Source of the DNA: Bacillus sp. MM2020_4
GTDB taxonomy: Bacteria > Bacillota > Bacilli > Bacillales > Cytobacillaceae
NCBI RefSeq assembly: GCF_011250555.1
Contig: NZ_JAANMZ010000045.1
Span: 1 to 35,806, forward strand
DNA: 35,806 nt
Reading direction: 5' to 3'
Under the pieces are notes generated by a model, which was not told the origin of the DNA, did no database searches, and worked only from the letters and a program-made list of their open reading frames with translations. Position 1 is the stretch's first letter; each line of letters begins with the position of its first letter. The position numbers and the translations under genes were made by a program. Positions 18,175 to 24,641 of the stretch are shown piece by piece.

Positions 18175-18771
18175 CTAAAGTGAATCCGCTTTCTTCTTGG
18201 TTTCCTCCTTTTGATGATTCATGAGGTAAAATGTTAACGGCTGCTCGGATCCTGTCATCAATTTATAGACATAAGAGGATGTCACTTTATAGCCATCTTC
18301 AATTTTTGACGCTAAATAATTGGTTCGTTCGAAAAGAATGGAGCGAATATGGTTCACTTGACGCGCTAATTTGTCTAATAGTGCGTCTTGATTGTCTAAA
18401 CGCTTCAACACACTACCTTGTAAATCTTCTTGTTTCTCCATTTTCAGCGCTGCTGTCTTTTGTAATTCCAGTTGTTCATTCATTTGCATGGCAAGCAGTT
18501 GATTGGCTTCCTCATTTTTCTCTAATCGATACCTTAAATCCTTCAGCTGTGTGTCTAGTTGATTCCACTGATGTACTTTTGACTCCTCGTTTTGGGAAAA
18601 GCGCATGCCAAGTTCAGCAAGTGCTTGATTAAGGGCATCATTAGCTTTTTGTTGGTCACTTATTAATTCTGCTAAGAAGTCTTGTCGTGAAACCTGCTGA
18701 TTTGGCTCGTAAAGTACTTGCCCATTTTTATATACGTCCGGATGATTCCTTCTATTTATATATAATCCCAT
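18175..18771 (-). CDS. Unknown 198-aa coiled-coil protein
   Basis: Not recognised. The first ~28 residues (MGLYINRRNHPDVYKNG...) look like a short conserved head, followed by about 120 residues of Gln/Glu/Lys/Leu-rich heptad sequence (coiled coil, about 30-150) and a C-terminal part with aromatic residues (SYVYKLMTGSEQPLTFYLMN). No signal peptide or membrane helix. The ATG is preceded on its strand by GGAGAG. It is monocistronic and shares a terminator with ppaC. Could be a structural or sporulation-related protein; no function is claimed. Confidence 0.8.
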   Translation of the reverse strand: MGLYINRRNHPDVYKNGQVLYEPNQQVSRQDFLAELISDQQKANDALNQALAELGMRFSQNEESKVHQWNQLDTQLKDLRYRLEKNEEANQLLAMQMNEQLELQKTAALKMEKQEDLQGSVLKRLDNQDALLDKLARQVNHIRSILFERTNYLASKIEDGYKVTSSYVYKLMTGSEQPLTFYLMNHQKEETKKKADSL

Positions 18772-18886
18772 ACCACTCTCCGCCTTTATTATTTTTAGAT
18801 GTGGTATTGTATGCTATTACGTACGGACATGAATGGGCTAGTCCGATTAGATTGTAAAAAATCAGCAGGAACGGACATTATGTACT

Positions 18887-18929
18887 CTTAGTTGTATATG
18901 AAATTCGCAAGAGTTACTATACAATTAAG
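18887..18929 (+). promoter_or_regulatory. Inverted repeat over a promoter-like site before the hydratase operon
   Basis: CTTAGTTGTATA (18887-18898) and TATACAATTAAG (18918-18929) form a 12-bp inverted repeat with one mismatch and a 19-nt spacer. TTGTAT (18892-18897), 17 nt, TACTAT (18915-18920) is a weak SigA-like pair lying inside the arms, so a repressor bound here could block the promoter. Upstream, ACGGACAT occurs twice (18823-18830 and 18871-18878) and CGGAC/GTCCG forms another inverted repeat at 18824-18845. Confidence 0.4.
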
Positions 18930-18954
18930 AATTTACTAAAAATTATTACCCCTT

Positions 18955-19019
18955 AGGAGGAATTCACGGATGTAAGTAGAAACAAGAGTAAAGGCGATAA
19001 AATGTTTACATATTTTTAA
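18955..19019 (+). promoter_or_regulatory. Leader with two mini-ORFs (AUG-UAA and MFTYF)
   Basis: A perfect AGGAGG (18955-18960) is followed 9 nt later by ATG TAA (18970-18975), a start-stop unit. Then AAAGG leads to ATG TTT ACA TAT TTT TAA (19002-19019), encoding MFTYF, whose stop directly abuts the ATG at 19020. These may be a remnant gene start or a translational control leader for the operon (inference). Confidence 0.4.
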
Positions 19020-19043
19020 ATGAAAAGAAGGGAAGTTAGCGTT

Positions 19044-19820
19044 TTGACGAATAAAGTTAAACAATATGCAGAACTATTGGCTGAAGCAGAATCAAGTAGA
19101 ATTGGAACGGCACCACTTACGACAGTTGATTCTGAACTCACGGTAAAAGAAGCCTATTTTATCCAACTTGAAAACATTAACAAAAAATTAGAGCAAGGAC
19201 AAAAGGTAGTCGGTAAAAAGATTGGCCTAACCTCCTTAGCGATGCAGAATCTGCTTGGTGTCGATGAGCCGGATTATGGTCACTTGTTAAACACGATGGT
19301 CGTGGAAAATGGAGGGCGTATTTCTATAGAAGATGTCCTGCAGCCGAAGGTAGAGGCGGAAATTGCCTTCATATTAAAAAAGGAATTACGTGGACCAAAT
19401 GTAACCACTCTTGATGTGATTCAAGCAACCGATTATGTTGTTCCGGCGCTTGAAATCGTTGATAGTAGAATTAAAGATTGGAAGATTAAGCTGGCCGATA
19501 CCGTTGCTGACAATGCGTCATCAGGTTTCTATGTCCTTGGCGGCAAGCCAACAAGATTAGCGGATGTTGATCTTGAATTAATCGGCATGGTATTAACGAA
19601 GAACGGTGAACTTGTTAACACGGGCGTTGGGGCTGCTGCATTAGGAAACCCAGCTACTTGTGTTGCCTGGTTAGCCAATAAATTGGCTGAGTTCGATATT
19701 CCCCTTCGAGCCGGGGAAGTGATTCTATCTGGTGCGTTATCGGCGGCCGAACCTGCGCGTGCAGGTGAGTCATTTACAGCAAGATTTGCGCATATCGGGC
19801 AGGTTAGTGTCCATTTTTAA
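19044..19820 (+). CDS. 2-hydroxypenta-2,4-dienoate (2-keto-4-pentenoate) hydratase
   Basis: Member of the MhpD/XylJ/DmpE hydratase family: adds water to 2-hydroxypentadienoate to give 4-hydroxy-2-oxovalerate in catechol meta-cleavage. From memory of the family, KKIGLTSLAMQNLLGVDEPD, EAEIAFILKK, VDSRIKDWKIKLADTVADNA and GAAALGNPATCVAWLAN match DmpE-type enzymes more than decarboxylases. EAEIAF carries likely Mg ligands. Start: TTG 19044 follows AGAAGGGAAG with 8-nt spacing (258 aa); ATG 19020 in frame has no ribosome binding site but directly abuts the MFTYF mini-ORF. First of a three-gene operon. Confidence 0.85.
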   Translation: MTNKVKQYAELLAEAESSRIGTAPLTTVDSELTVKEAYFIQLENINKKLEQGQKVVGKKIGLTSLAMQNLLGVDEPDYGHLLNTMVVENGGRISIEDVLQPKVEAEIAFILKKELRGPNVTTLDVIQATDYVVPALEIVDSRIKDWKIKLADTVADNASSGFYVLGGKPTRLADVDLELIGMVLTKNGELVNTGVGAAALGNPATCVAWLANKLAEFDIPLRAGEVILSGALSAAEPARAGESFTARFAHIGQVSVHF

Positions 19821-19844
19821 TAGGTTGAAAAGGGGGGAAATCAT

Positions 19845-20627
19845 TTGAGTCAATTTAAAGATATAGCCAATTATTTGATTTTAGCAGAAGTAGAAAAACG
19901 AGAAGTGGTTAGAGTCACGGCAAATCTAAAGCCTGATTTAACGGTGGAAGAGGGCTATCTTGTTCAACAGGAAATTGTTAACAGGAAATTAGAAGAAGGA
20001 AGAAGAATCGTTGGACCGAAAATGGGCTTAACGAGTCAAGCAAAAATGAAACAAATGGGGATTGAAGAACCCATCTATGGATATGTGTTTGATTATATGC
20101 TGATTGAAAATGGCGGTCGGGTTCGATTACATGAAATGATTCATCCTAAGGTGGAAGCAGAAATTGCTTTTATTATCGGTGAGGATATTGAAGGCCCCGG
20201 TGTAACGGGTGCTCAAGTGCTAGCGAAAACGGAGTATGTCATACCTGCTCTTGAAGTGATTGACAGTCGGTATGAAAACTTTAATTTTACTTTGCCAGAT
20301 GTAATCGCAGATAATGCGTCTACTTCAAGAGTTGTTTTTGGTACTACGCTGAAGAAACCTGAACAATTTGAACTGGATTTGGTGGGTGCCACTCTTTCTA
20401 TTAATGGCGAAATCAAGGATTTGGGTGCGGGTGCAGCCGTTCTTGGACACCCGGCACATTCTGTAGCCATGCTGGCAAATATGCTGGCTAGAAAAGGGGA
20501 TAAGGTTCGAAAAGGGGATGTCATCTTAACAGGAGGAATTACCAGTGCAATCATGTTGAAAAATGGCGATGTTGTCAGTGGTAGATTCGATGGTTTAGGT
20601 GAAGTTATTTTCACCGTAACGGATTAA
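19845..20627 (+). CDS. 4-oxalocrotonate decarboxylase
   Basis: Paralogue of the preceding hydratase (same fold), but closer to XylI/DmpH decarboxylases: KMGLTSQAKMKQMGIEEPIYG, IHPKVEAEIAFI, VIDSRYENFNFTLPDVIADN and GAGAAVLGHPAHSVAMLANMLA. It would convert 2-oxo-3-hexenedioate to 2-hydroxypentadienoate plus CO2, feeding the hydratase; in Pseudomonas the two enzymes form a complex. 260 aa. TTG start after AAAGGGGGG. The Glu pair in EAEIAF is conserved (metal binding). 24 nt separate it from the hydratase gene. Confidence 0.87.
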   Translation: MSQFKDIANYLILAEVEKREVVRVTANLKPDLTVEEGYLVQQEIVNRKLEEGRRIVGPKMGLTSQAKMKQMGIEEPIYGYVFDYMLIENGGRVRLHEMIHPKVEAEIAFIIGEDIEGPGVTGAQVLAKTEYVIPALEVIDSRYENFNFTLPDVIADNASTSRVVFGTTLKKPEQFELDLVGATLSINGEIKDLGAGAAVLGHPAHSVAMLANMLARKGDKVRKGDVILTGGITSAIMLKNGDVVSGRFDGLGEVIFTVTD

Positions 20628-20669
20628 AAGAGACTAATAAAGAAATATAGACGAATAAGGATGGTTGTC

Positions 20670-20852
20670 ATGCCTATTATAAACGTGCAAATGATGGAAG
20701 GAAGACCGAAAGAGAAGGTAGCCGAATTAATTCGCAATGTAACGAACACGGTTGCGGAAACGTTGGATGCTCCGAAAGAGAATATTAGAGTGCTTGTGAC
20801 CGAGTTTCCCAAAACTCATTGGGGGATAGCAGGGGAAACAGTCGGAAAATAA
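20670..20852 (+). CDS. 4-oxalocrotonate tautomerase family protein
   Basis: Small tautomerase of 60 aa including Met. After Met removal Pro1 is the catalytic base; Arg11 (in EGRPKEK) and Arg39 (ENIRVLV) match the substrate-binding arginines of 4-oxalocrotonate tautomerase. Position 50 is Trp (KTHWGIAGE) where the Pseudomonas enzyme has Phe. ATG 20670 is chosen because it makes Pro the second codon and follows AAGGATGG; an upstream ATG at 20661 would bury Pro1. Third gene of the meta-cleavage set. Confidence 0.92.
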   Translation: MPIINVQMMEGRPKEKVAELIRNVTNTVAETLDAPKENIRVLVTEFPKTHWGIAGETVGK

Positions 20853-20857
20853 AGGCC

Positions 20858-20894
20858 AAAGAACCTTCCTGAACATATTGGAAGGTTCTTTTTT
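20858..20894 (+). terminator. Rho-independent terminator of the hydratase operon
   Basis: AAAGAACCTTCC (20858-20869) pairs with GGAAGGTTCTTT (20880-20891), followed by a T-run to 20894. It closes the three-gene operon before tag. Confidence 0.92.
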
Positions 20895-20949
20895 CAGGAA
20901 AATATGTAATACTTAAGAGATGATGATCTATGGATGGAGGTAAAGGAAC

Positions 20950-21549
20950 ATGAACAGATGTGGTTGGGTGAATCAGGATCCCTTATATATTCATTATCAT
21001 GACCATGAATGGGGAGTGCCCGTTTATGATGATAGGCTGCTATTTGAATATTTAAATCTCGAGGGGGCACAAGCCGGGCTTAGCTGGTATACCATTTTAA
21101 AGAAGCGCGAGAATTACCGTCAGGCGTTTGATCATTTTGAGGCTGAAAAAATTGCCCTGTATGATGAAGAAAAAATAGCCGACCTTTTACAAAATGAGGG
21201 AATTGTCAGGAATAAGCTGAAAGTGAATGCAGTTGTTACCAATGCCAAGGCCTTTTTAAAGATAGTCGAAGAATTCGGAGCCTTCCAACCCTATATATGG
21301 TCATTTGTTGGCGGCAAGCCAATTCAAAATCATTTCAATGAAATGAAGGGTGTTCCGGCCATGACAGAAATCAGCGATAAAATGAGTAAGGACTTAAAGA
21401 AACGTGGCTTTAAATTTGTTGGCTCAACCATTTGCTACTCGTTTATGCAGGCTACGGGCATGGTAAATGACCATATTACCAGCTGCGATTGTTATCAAAA
21501 AAGGAATATTGCCGTTGAGGTAAATGAGAAAAGCTCACCACATAAGTGA
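20950..21549 (+). CDS. tag: DNA-3-methyladenine glycosylase I (Tag)
   Basis: Base excision repair enzyme that removes 3-methyladenine. 199 aa. The zinc ligands of the E. coli enzyme have counterparts: Cys4 (MNRCGW), His17 (HYHDHEWG) and the C-terminal His/Cys in VNDHITSCDCY. The substrate-binding region LNLEGAQAGLSWYTILKKRENYRQAF is typical. ATG follows a strong GGAGGTAAAGG. The stop codon lies inside the terminator hairpin loop. Confidence 0.97.
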   Translation: MNRCGWVNQDPLYIHYHDHEWGVPVYDDRLLFEYLNLEGAQAGLSWYTILKKRENYRQAFDHFEAEKIALYDEEKIADLLQNEGIVRNKLKVNAVVTNAKAFLKIVEEFGAFQPYIWSFVGGKPIQNHFNEMKGVPAMTEISDKMSKDLKKRGFKFVGSTICYSFMQATGMVNDHITSCDCYQKRNIAVEVNEKSSPHK

Positions 21550-21560
21550 TGAGCTTTTCT
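21527..21560. terminator. Shared terminator of tag and the 53-aa gene
   Basis: AGAAAAGCTCA (21527-21537) pairs perfectly with TGAGCTTTTCT (21550-21560). It overlaps the end of tag and lies directly after the stop of the minus-strand small gene at 21562, so it probably works in both directions. Confidence 0.8.
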
Positions 21561-21561
21561 G

Positions 21562-21723
21562 TTACTTAGTTGGTTTTTCAAGCAAGAAATCTGATGCTGG
21601 TATCGGAATAATTTTCCCGCCTATTTGGACATGAACGGTTTCGTTGAAAATGGCTTTCACAATTCCCTTTAATGAGATAGTTGAATTAACAGAGATCTTC
21701 TTCGATTCACTTTGAGTAGCCAA
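21562..21723 (-). CDS. Unknown 53-aa small protein
   Basis: A TTG-started minus-strand frame of 53 codons. Its ribosome binding site reads AAAGGTGTTG shortly before the TTG. The product starts MATQSESKKISVNSTISLKG and ends FLLEKPTK, with a hydrophobic middle (GIVKAIFNETVHVQIGGKII) in a beta-like alternating pattern. Support: good ribosome binding site, a stop abutting a bidirectional terminator, and no competing frame. I do not recognise the family. It converges with tag and is divergent from the TetR gene. Confidence 0.6.
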   Translation of the reverse strand: MATQSESKKISVNSTISLKGIVKAIFNETVHVQIGGKIIPIPASDFLLEKPTK

Positions 21724-21920
21724 ATTAATCAACACCTTTCAATTATTGAAGCGCAAGTAATATAAAAAAATAAAGCGTAATAATACTTTACATTATTCGC
21801 ATAAAAAATTTAAATTCCTGCTTTACGGTTCAACCTTTATGGAAAAAATGAATAAAAAATTGGTCATGTTACACTCATTTACCTTGCAAGGGGTGTTAAA
21901 CAACTGAAATGAATACAACA
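21724..21920. other. AT-rich intergenic stretch before the TetR operators
   Basis: The 301-nt gap between the 53-aa gene and tetR. This part is very AT-rich and has a short inverted repeat AATAAT-N7-ATTATT (21779-21797) and GGTT-C-AACC (21827-21835), a partial match to the TetR operators downstream. A 22-codon frame starting near 21839 lacks a ribosome binding site. Nothing else was seen. Confidence 0.5.
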
Positions 21921-21934
21921 TGAACCATGGTTCA
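21921..21934. promoter_or_regulatory. TetR operator 1 (perfect 14-bp palindrome)
   Basis: TGAACCATGGTTCA is a perfect palindrome about 90 nt before the tetR start. With operator 2 its centre-to-centre distance is 51 bp, about five helical turns. Confidence 0.7.
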
Positions 21935-21971
21935 AGTATCACATGATTTTGATGATCTGTCAATAAAAAAG

Positions 21972-21985
21972 TGAACTATGGTTCA
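21972..21985. promoter_or_regulatory. TetR operator 2, overlapping the -35 region
   Basis: TGAACTATGGTTCA differs from operator 1 by one base. It covers the -35 region of the promoter whose extended -10 lies at 21999-22007, so binding would block transcription of tetR and the genes behind it. Confidence 0.72.
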
Positions 21986-21998
21986 ATTTTAAAAATCG

Positions 21999-22007
21999 TG
22001 TTATGAT
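21999..22007 (+). promoter_or_regulatory. Extended -10 of the tetR-sasA promoter
   Basis: TGTTATGAT contains an extended -10 (TG-n-TATGAT). The -35 is poor (TGGTTC at 17-nt spacing, inside operator 2), which fits an extended -10 promoter under repressor control. Confidence 0.6.
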
Positions 22008-22024
22008 AGCACTGAGGTGATCAA

Positions 22025-22681
22025 ATGCCAGATCATGAAGAGAAACTTGTTGGTGAATTTCCATTTGTCCCTAAACAGGAACGTGCCCAGCAAAAAAGGA
22101 ATGCACTGATTGAAAGTGGATATGCTCTATTTAATTCAAAGGGGTACGAGCAGACAACAGCTAAGGAAATTGCTGCCCATGCAGGGGTAGCGACAGGAAC
22201 CTTTTATCGCTATTTTTCCGATAAACGGCAGCTGTTAATGTCCCTTTTAGAAGATAAATTAGAAAAGTTCCTTCCCCCAGAACCAAGCTGGATGACAAAC
22301 GACCCTGAAACTGTATTAGCGTCACTATTAGAAGCACATTATCACCGGCGAAATGAACTAGGACTTCAGCGTGTCCTTCCGGAGTTGATGACGAAAGATT
22401 CAGAACTTGCGGAGGTTCTGGGTGTGGCAAGGAGGAAAATCCATGATAGGATGCTTTCGGGATTAAAGCAAGCTAGCGAAAGTGGATTAACTTGGCCGGA
22501 TATTGACTTAGATACGGTCACATGGGCGATCATGGTGTTAGTGGAGAATGGTCTGGAGAGACAGAACCAAAGCGGGAAAAAGGTCGATTGTCAGGAATTG
22601 GCTAGAGTGATTTGCCGGATGGTTTTTCCCCCAGAGGTGTTGGAACATCTGCAGAAGAGCGAATTGGAAAAAATGGAATAG
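22025..22681 (+). CDS. TetR/AcrR family transcriptional regulator
   Basis: 218 aa. The N-terminal helix-turn-helix is typical: RNALIESGYALFNSKGYEQT, then TAKEIAAHAGVATGTFYRYF SDKRQLL (split here). The C-terminal ligand domain is variable and includes a His/Arg-rich stretch (LEAHYHRRNELGLQRVLPEL). ATG follows GAGGTGATC. The two palindromes upstream suggest autorepression. The downstream alarmone synthetase starts 14 nt after its stop and is probably regulated with it. Ligand unknown. Confidence 0.93.
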   Translation: MPDHEEKLVGEFPFVPKQERAQQKRNALIESGYALFNSKGYEQTTAKEIAAHAGVATGTFYRYFSDKRQLLMSLLEDKLEKFLPPEPSWMTNDPETVLASLLEAHYHRRNELGLQRVLPELMTKDSELAEVLGVARRKIHDRMLSGLKQASESGLTWPDIDLDTVTWAIMVLVENGLERQNQSGKKVDCQELARVICRMVFPPEVLEHLQKSELEKME

Positions 22682-22695
22682 GGAGGAAGAACCGT

Positions 22696-23421
22696 TTGGA
22701 CATTGAAACCGTTTTTGACATGAAAGAACTAAAATCACTCAAAGTAGAATTAACAAGGTTTATGATGGCCTATAAGTTTGCCTTGGACGAAATCAATACG
22801 AAAATTAATATCTTAAAAGATGAGTTTAATTATATTCATGATTATAATCCAATAGAACATGTAAAATCTCGCTTAAAATCGCCGGAAAGTATTTTGAAAA
22901 AAGTGTATCGAAAAGGATACGATTTATCATTAGCATCGATAAAAGAAAATGTGAAGGATATCGCAGGAATTCGAATTACTTGTTCGTTTATTTCCGATAT
23001 TTATGAGATGGCGAAAATGATTTCCAATCAAAAAGACGTCCGGGTTGTCGATTATAAGGATTACATTCAAAATCCAAAACCAAATGGTTACCAAAGTCTT
23101 CATTTAATTTTGGAGATTCCGATCTTTATGTCCGACCGGGAGGAATTGACCTATGTCGAGGTACAAATTCGGACCATCGCGATGGATTTTTGGGCAAGCT
23201 TAGAACACAAGATTTATTACAAATACAATAAAGAAGTCCCCAACCATATGATTGAGGAACTCAAGGATGCAGCGGTGATGGCGGCACAGCTTGATCGGAA
23301 GATGGAACGTCTCCATAAGGAAATTGCTGTGATCAAACAAGCAGACCATGAAATGGAAGAGCAACTAATACCTAACGACCATTTTAAACGTTCATTTATA
23401 GACAACTTTTTGAAAAAATAA
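22696..23421 (+). CDS. sasA: Small alarmone synthetase, SasA (YwaC)/RelP type
   Basis: GTP pyrophosphokinase that makes (p)ppGpp from ATP and GTP/GDP; single synthetase domain without hydrolase. 241 aa from TTG 22696, somewhat longer than YwaC (210). Key features: NPIEHVKSRLKSPESILKK (ATP binding), DIAGIRITCSF (Mg-binding Asp), NGYQSLHLI (G-loop Tyr), EVQIRTIAMDFWASLEHKI (second acidic site). The TTG follows GGGAGGAAG; a frame opening at 22612 inside tetR has no ribosome binding site. In B. subtilis sasA is induced by wall stress; here it lies behind a TetR regulator. The extra C-terminal ~25 residues are polar. Confidence 0.93.
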   Translation: MDIETVFDMKELKSLKVELTRFMMAYKFALDEINTKINILKDEFNYIHDYNPIEHVKSRLKSPESILKKVYRKGYDLSLASIKENVKDIAGIRITCSFISDIYEMAKMISNQKDVRVVDYKDYIQNPKPNGYQSLHLILEIPIFMSDREELTYVEVQIRTIAMDFWASLEHKIYYKYNKEVPNHMIEELKDAAVMAAQLDRKMERLHKEIAVIKQADHEMEEQLIPNDHFKRSFIDNFLKK

Positions 23422-23455
23422 AACCCATCCTATACGAAGGAAAGTGATGAACATC

Positions 23456-23923
23456 ATGAAAGTTAGAGAATTTATGGTGAAAGATGTTATTTCAGTAAAC
23501 CCAGAAAGTTCGATAAAAGATGTAATGGCTTTGTTTGTAGAGAAAAAAATCGGCGGCGTACCGATTATTAAGAAAGATGGAACGTTAGTGGGAATGGTAA
23601 CAGATGGAGACATCCTGCGGGCCATTAAACCAATTGATCGCCGAATCCCGGATTATTTCAGTTTTATCACGTATGTTGCCAAAGAGGATATGAACAATCG
23701 CCTAAAGGAATTGGCCAATAGGGAAATTAGGATGATTGCTAAAACGCATGGAATCTTCAGCGTCCGTCCTGAGGACGACATGAAAAACGTTGTGGAGCTT
23801 TTATCCAAACACCACTTTAAGAAGCTTCCAGTAGTAGACGAGCAAAATCATGTGGTTGGTGTCATTAGCCGCGGCGATGTCATTCGCAATATCCAGCAAA
23901 CGATTGTTCAAAATATGGAATAA
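23456..23923 (+). CDS. Protein with two CBS domains
   Basis: A CBS pair protein of 155 aa: first CBS about residues 1-60 (VREFMVKDVISVNPESSIKD, GGVPIIKKDGTLVGMVTDGD), second about 90-150 (VRPEDDMKNVVELLSKHHFK, KLPVVDEQNHVVGVISRGDV). CBS pairs bind adenine nucleotides and sense energy state. No other domain is attached. ATG 23456 is chosen (MKVREFM); GTG 23444 and ATG 23447 are alternatives. It lies 34 nt after sasA, possibly in one operon. B. subtilis YkuL/AcuB-like small CBS proteins are similar in layout. Confidence 0.9.
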   Translation: MKVREFMVKDVISVNPESSIKDVMALFVEKKIGGVPIIKKDGTLVGMVTDGDILRAIKPIDRRIPDYFSFITYVAKEDMNNRLKELANREIRMIAKTHGIFSVRPEDDMKNVVELLSKHHFKKLPVVDEQNHVVGVISRGDVIRNIQQTIVQNME

Positions 23924-23928
23924 ACATA

Positions 23929-23968
23929 AAACCTATCATATGCTTGACATGTGGTGGGTTTACTTTTT
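23929..23968 (+). terminator. Terminator after the CBS gene
   Basis: A 14-bp stem with G-U pairs: AAACCTATCATATG (23929-23942) and CATGTGGTGGGTTT (23948-23961), 5-nt loop, followed by ACTTTTT. It closes the tetR-sasA-CBS unit. Confidence 0.8.
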
Positions 23969-23990
23969 ATAAAGGGTTCATCGCTTTACT

Positions 23991-24002
23991 ATACGGGGGT
24001 AT
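23991..24002. promoter_or_regulatory. CsoR-type operator and promoter of csoR
   Basis: ATACGGGGGTAT: inverted ATAC/GTAT around a G-tract, as in CsoR operators of copZA promoters. It overlaps -10-like sequence (TATGAT or GATAAAAT at 24000-24010), so apo-CsoR would block transcription and Cu(I) would release it. Confidence 0.7.
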
Positions 24003-24032
24003 GATAAAATAAGTTAAAATGGAAGGGGTTGA

Positions 24033-24380
24033 ATGTCCTTGGATAACAGGAAGGAAGAGGAACTGCTCGATGATACATGCTGTTCACATGATGGCGATCA
24101 ACGAAAGAGTCATCATTCGGATAAAGTGAAAAATAATCTGGTAACAAGGCTGAACCGGATTGAGGGTCAAATCCGTGGCATTAAGGGCTTAATCGAAAAA
24201 GATACCTACTGTGATGATGTTATCAATCAAATTTCTGCCACCCAATCGGCGTTAAATAGCGTTGCGAAAATTTTGCTTGAAGGTCATATGAAGAGCTGCG
24301 TGGTCGAGAGGATTCAGGATGGCGATTACGAGGTCTTAGACGAAGTTCTTGTCACCATTCAAAAATTAATGAAAAAATAA
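24033..24380 (+). CDS. csoR: Copper-sensing repressor CsoR
   Basis: All-helical Cu(I)-responsive repressor, 115 aa. Ligands Cys60, His85 and Cys89 have the same spacing as C45/H70/C74 of B. subtilis CsoR. The core RLNRIEGQIRGIKGLIEKDTYC is typical. The N-terminus has an extra Cys-Cys/His-rich stretch (DDTCCSHDGDQRKSHH, about 14-28) that could also bind metal. ATG follows GGAAGGGG. copZ begins 14 nt after the stop. Confidence 0.95.
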   Translation: MSLDNRKEEELLDDTCCSHDGDQRKSHHSDKVKNNLVTRLNRIEGQIRGIKGLIEKDTYCDDVINQISATQSALNSVAKILLEGHMKSCVVERIQDGDYEVLDEVLVTIQKLMKK

Positions 24381-24394
24381 GGGAGGAATCGATC

Positions 24395-24601
24395 ATGGAA
24401 CATGTTACGTTACATGTTAGTGGGATGTCTTGCGGTCATTGCGTAAAAGCGGTGGAAGGCAGTGTTGGTGAGCTTTCAGGTGTGAAAAAGGTCTCTGTTA
24501 AGCTCGATAAAGGCCTAGTGGATGTTGAATTTGACGCAAAGGTTGTATCACTTAGCACGATTAAAGAAACGATCGATGACCAAGGCTACGATGTAAAATA
24601 A
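24395..24601 (+). CDS. copZ: Copper chaperone CopZ
   Basis: Heavy-metal-associated domain protein of 68 aa. Cu(I)-binding GMSCGHC motif (Cys13, Cys16) and conserved GVKKVSVKLDKG and IDDQGYDV. It carries Cu(I) in the cytoplasm to the exporter CopA and to CsoR. No copA follows; a hairpin ends the operon directly. Confidence 0.95.
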   Translation: MEHVTLHVSGMSCGHCVKAVEGSVGELSGVKKVSVKLDKGLVDVEFDAKVVSLSTIKETIDDQGYDVK

Positions 24602-24607
24602 TGCGGA

Positions 24608-24636
24608 GAGAGCTCACCTGTATGGTGAGCTCTTTC
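24608..24636. terminator. Hairpin between copZ and the convergent MFS gene
   Basis: AGAGCTCACC (24609-24618) pairs with GGTGAGCTCT (24624-24633), 5-nt loop. The T-run is short (CTCTTTC), so termination may be weak. It lies 6 nt from the minus-strand stop at 24642. Confidence 0.65.
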
Positions 24637-24641
24637 AATGC

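Noticed and set aside
21839..21907. 22-codon plus-strand frame before tetR
   Set aside because: No ribosome binding site and no sign of conservation; AT-rich spacer.
22612..22695. N-terminal extension of the alarmone synthetase inside tetR
   Set aside because: No ribosome binding site and no similarity to the family; TTG 22696 follows GGGAGGAAG.
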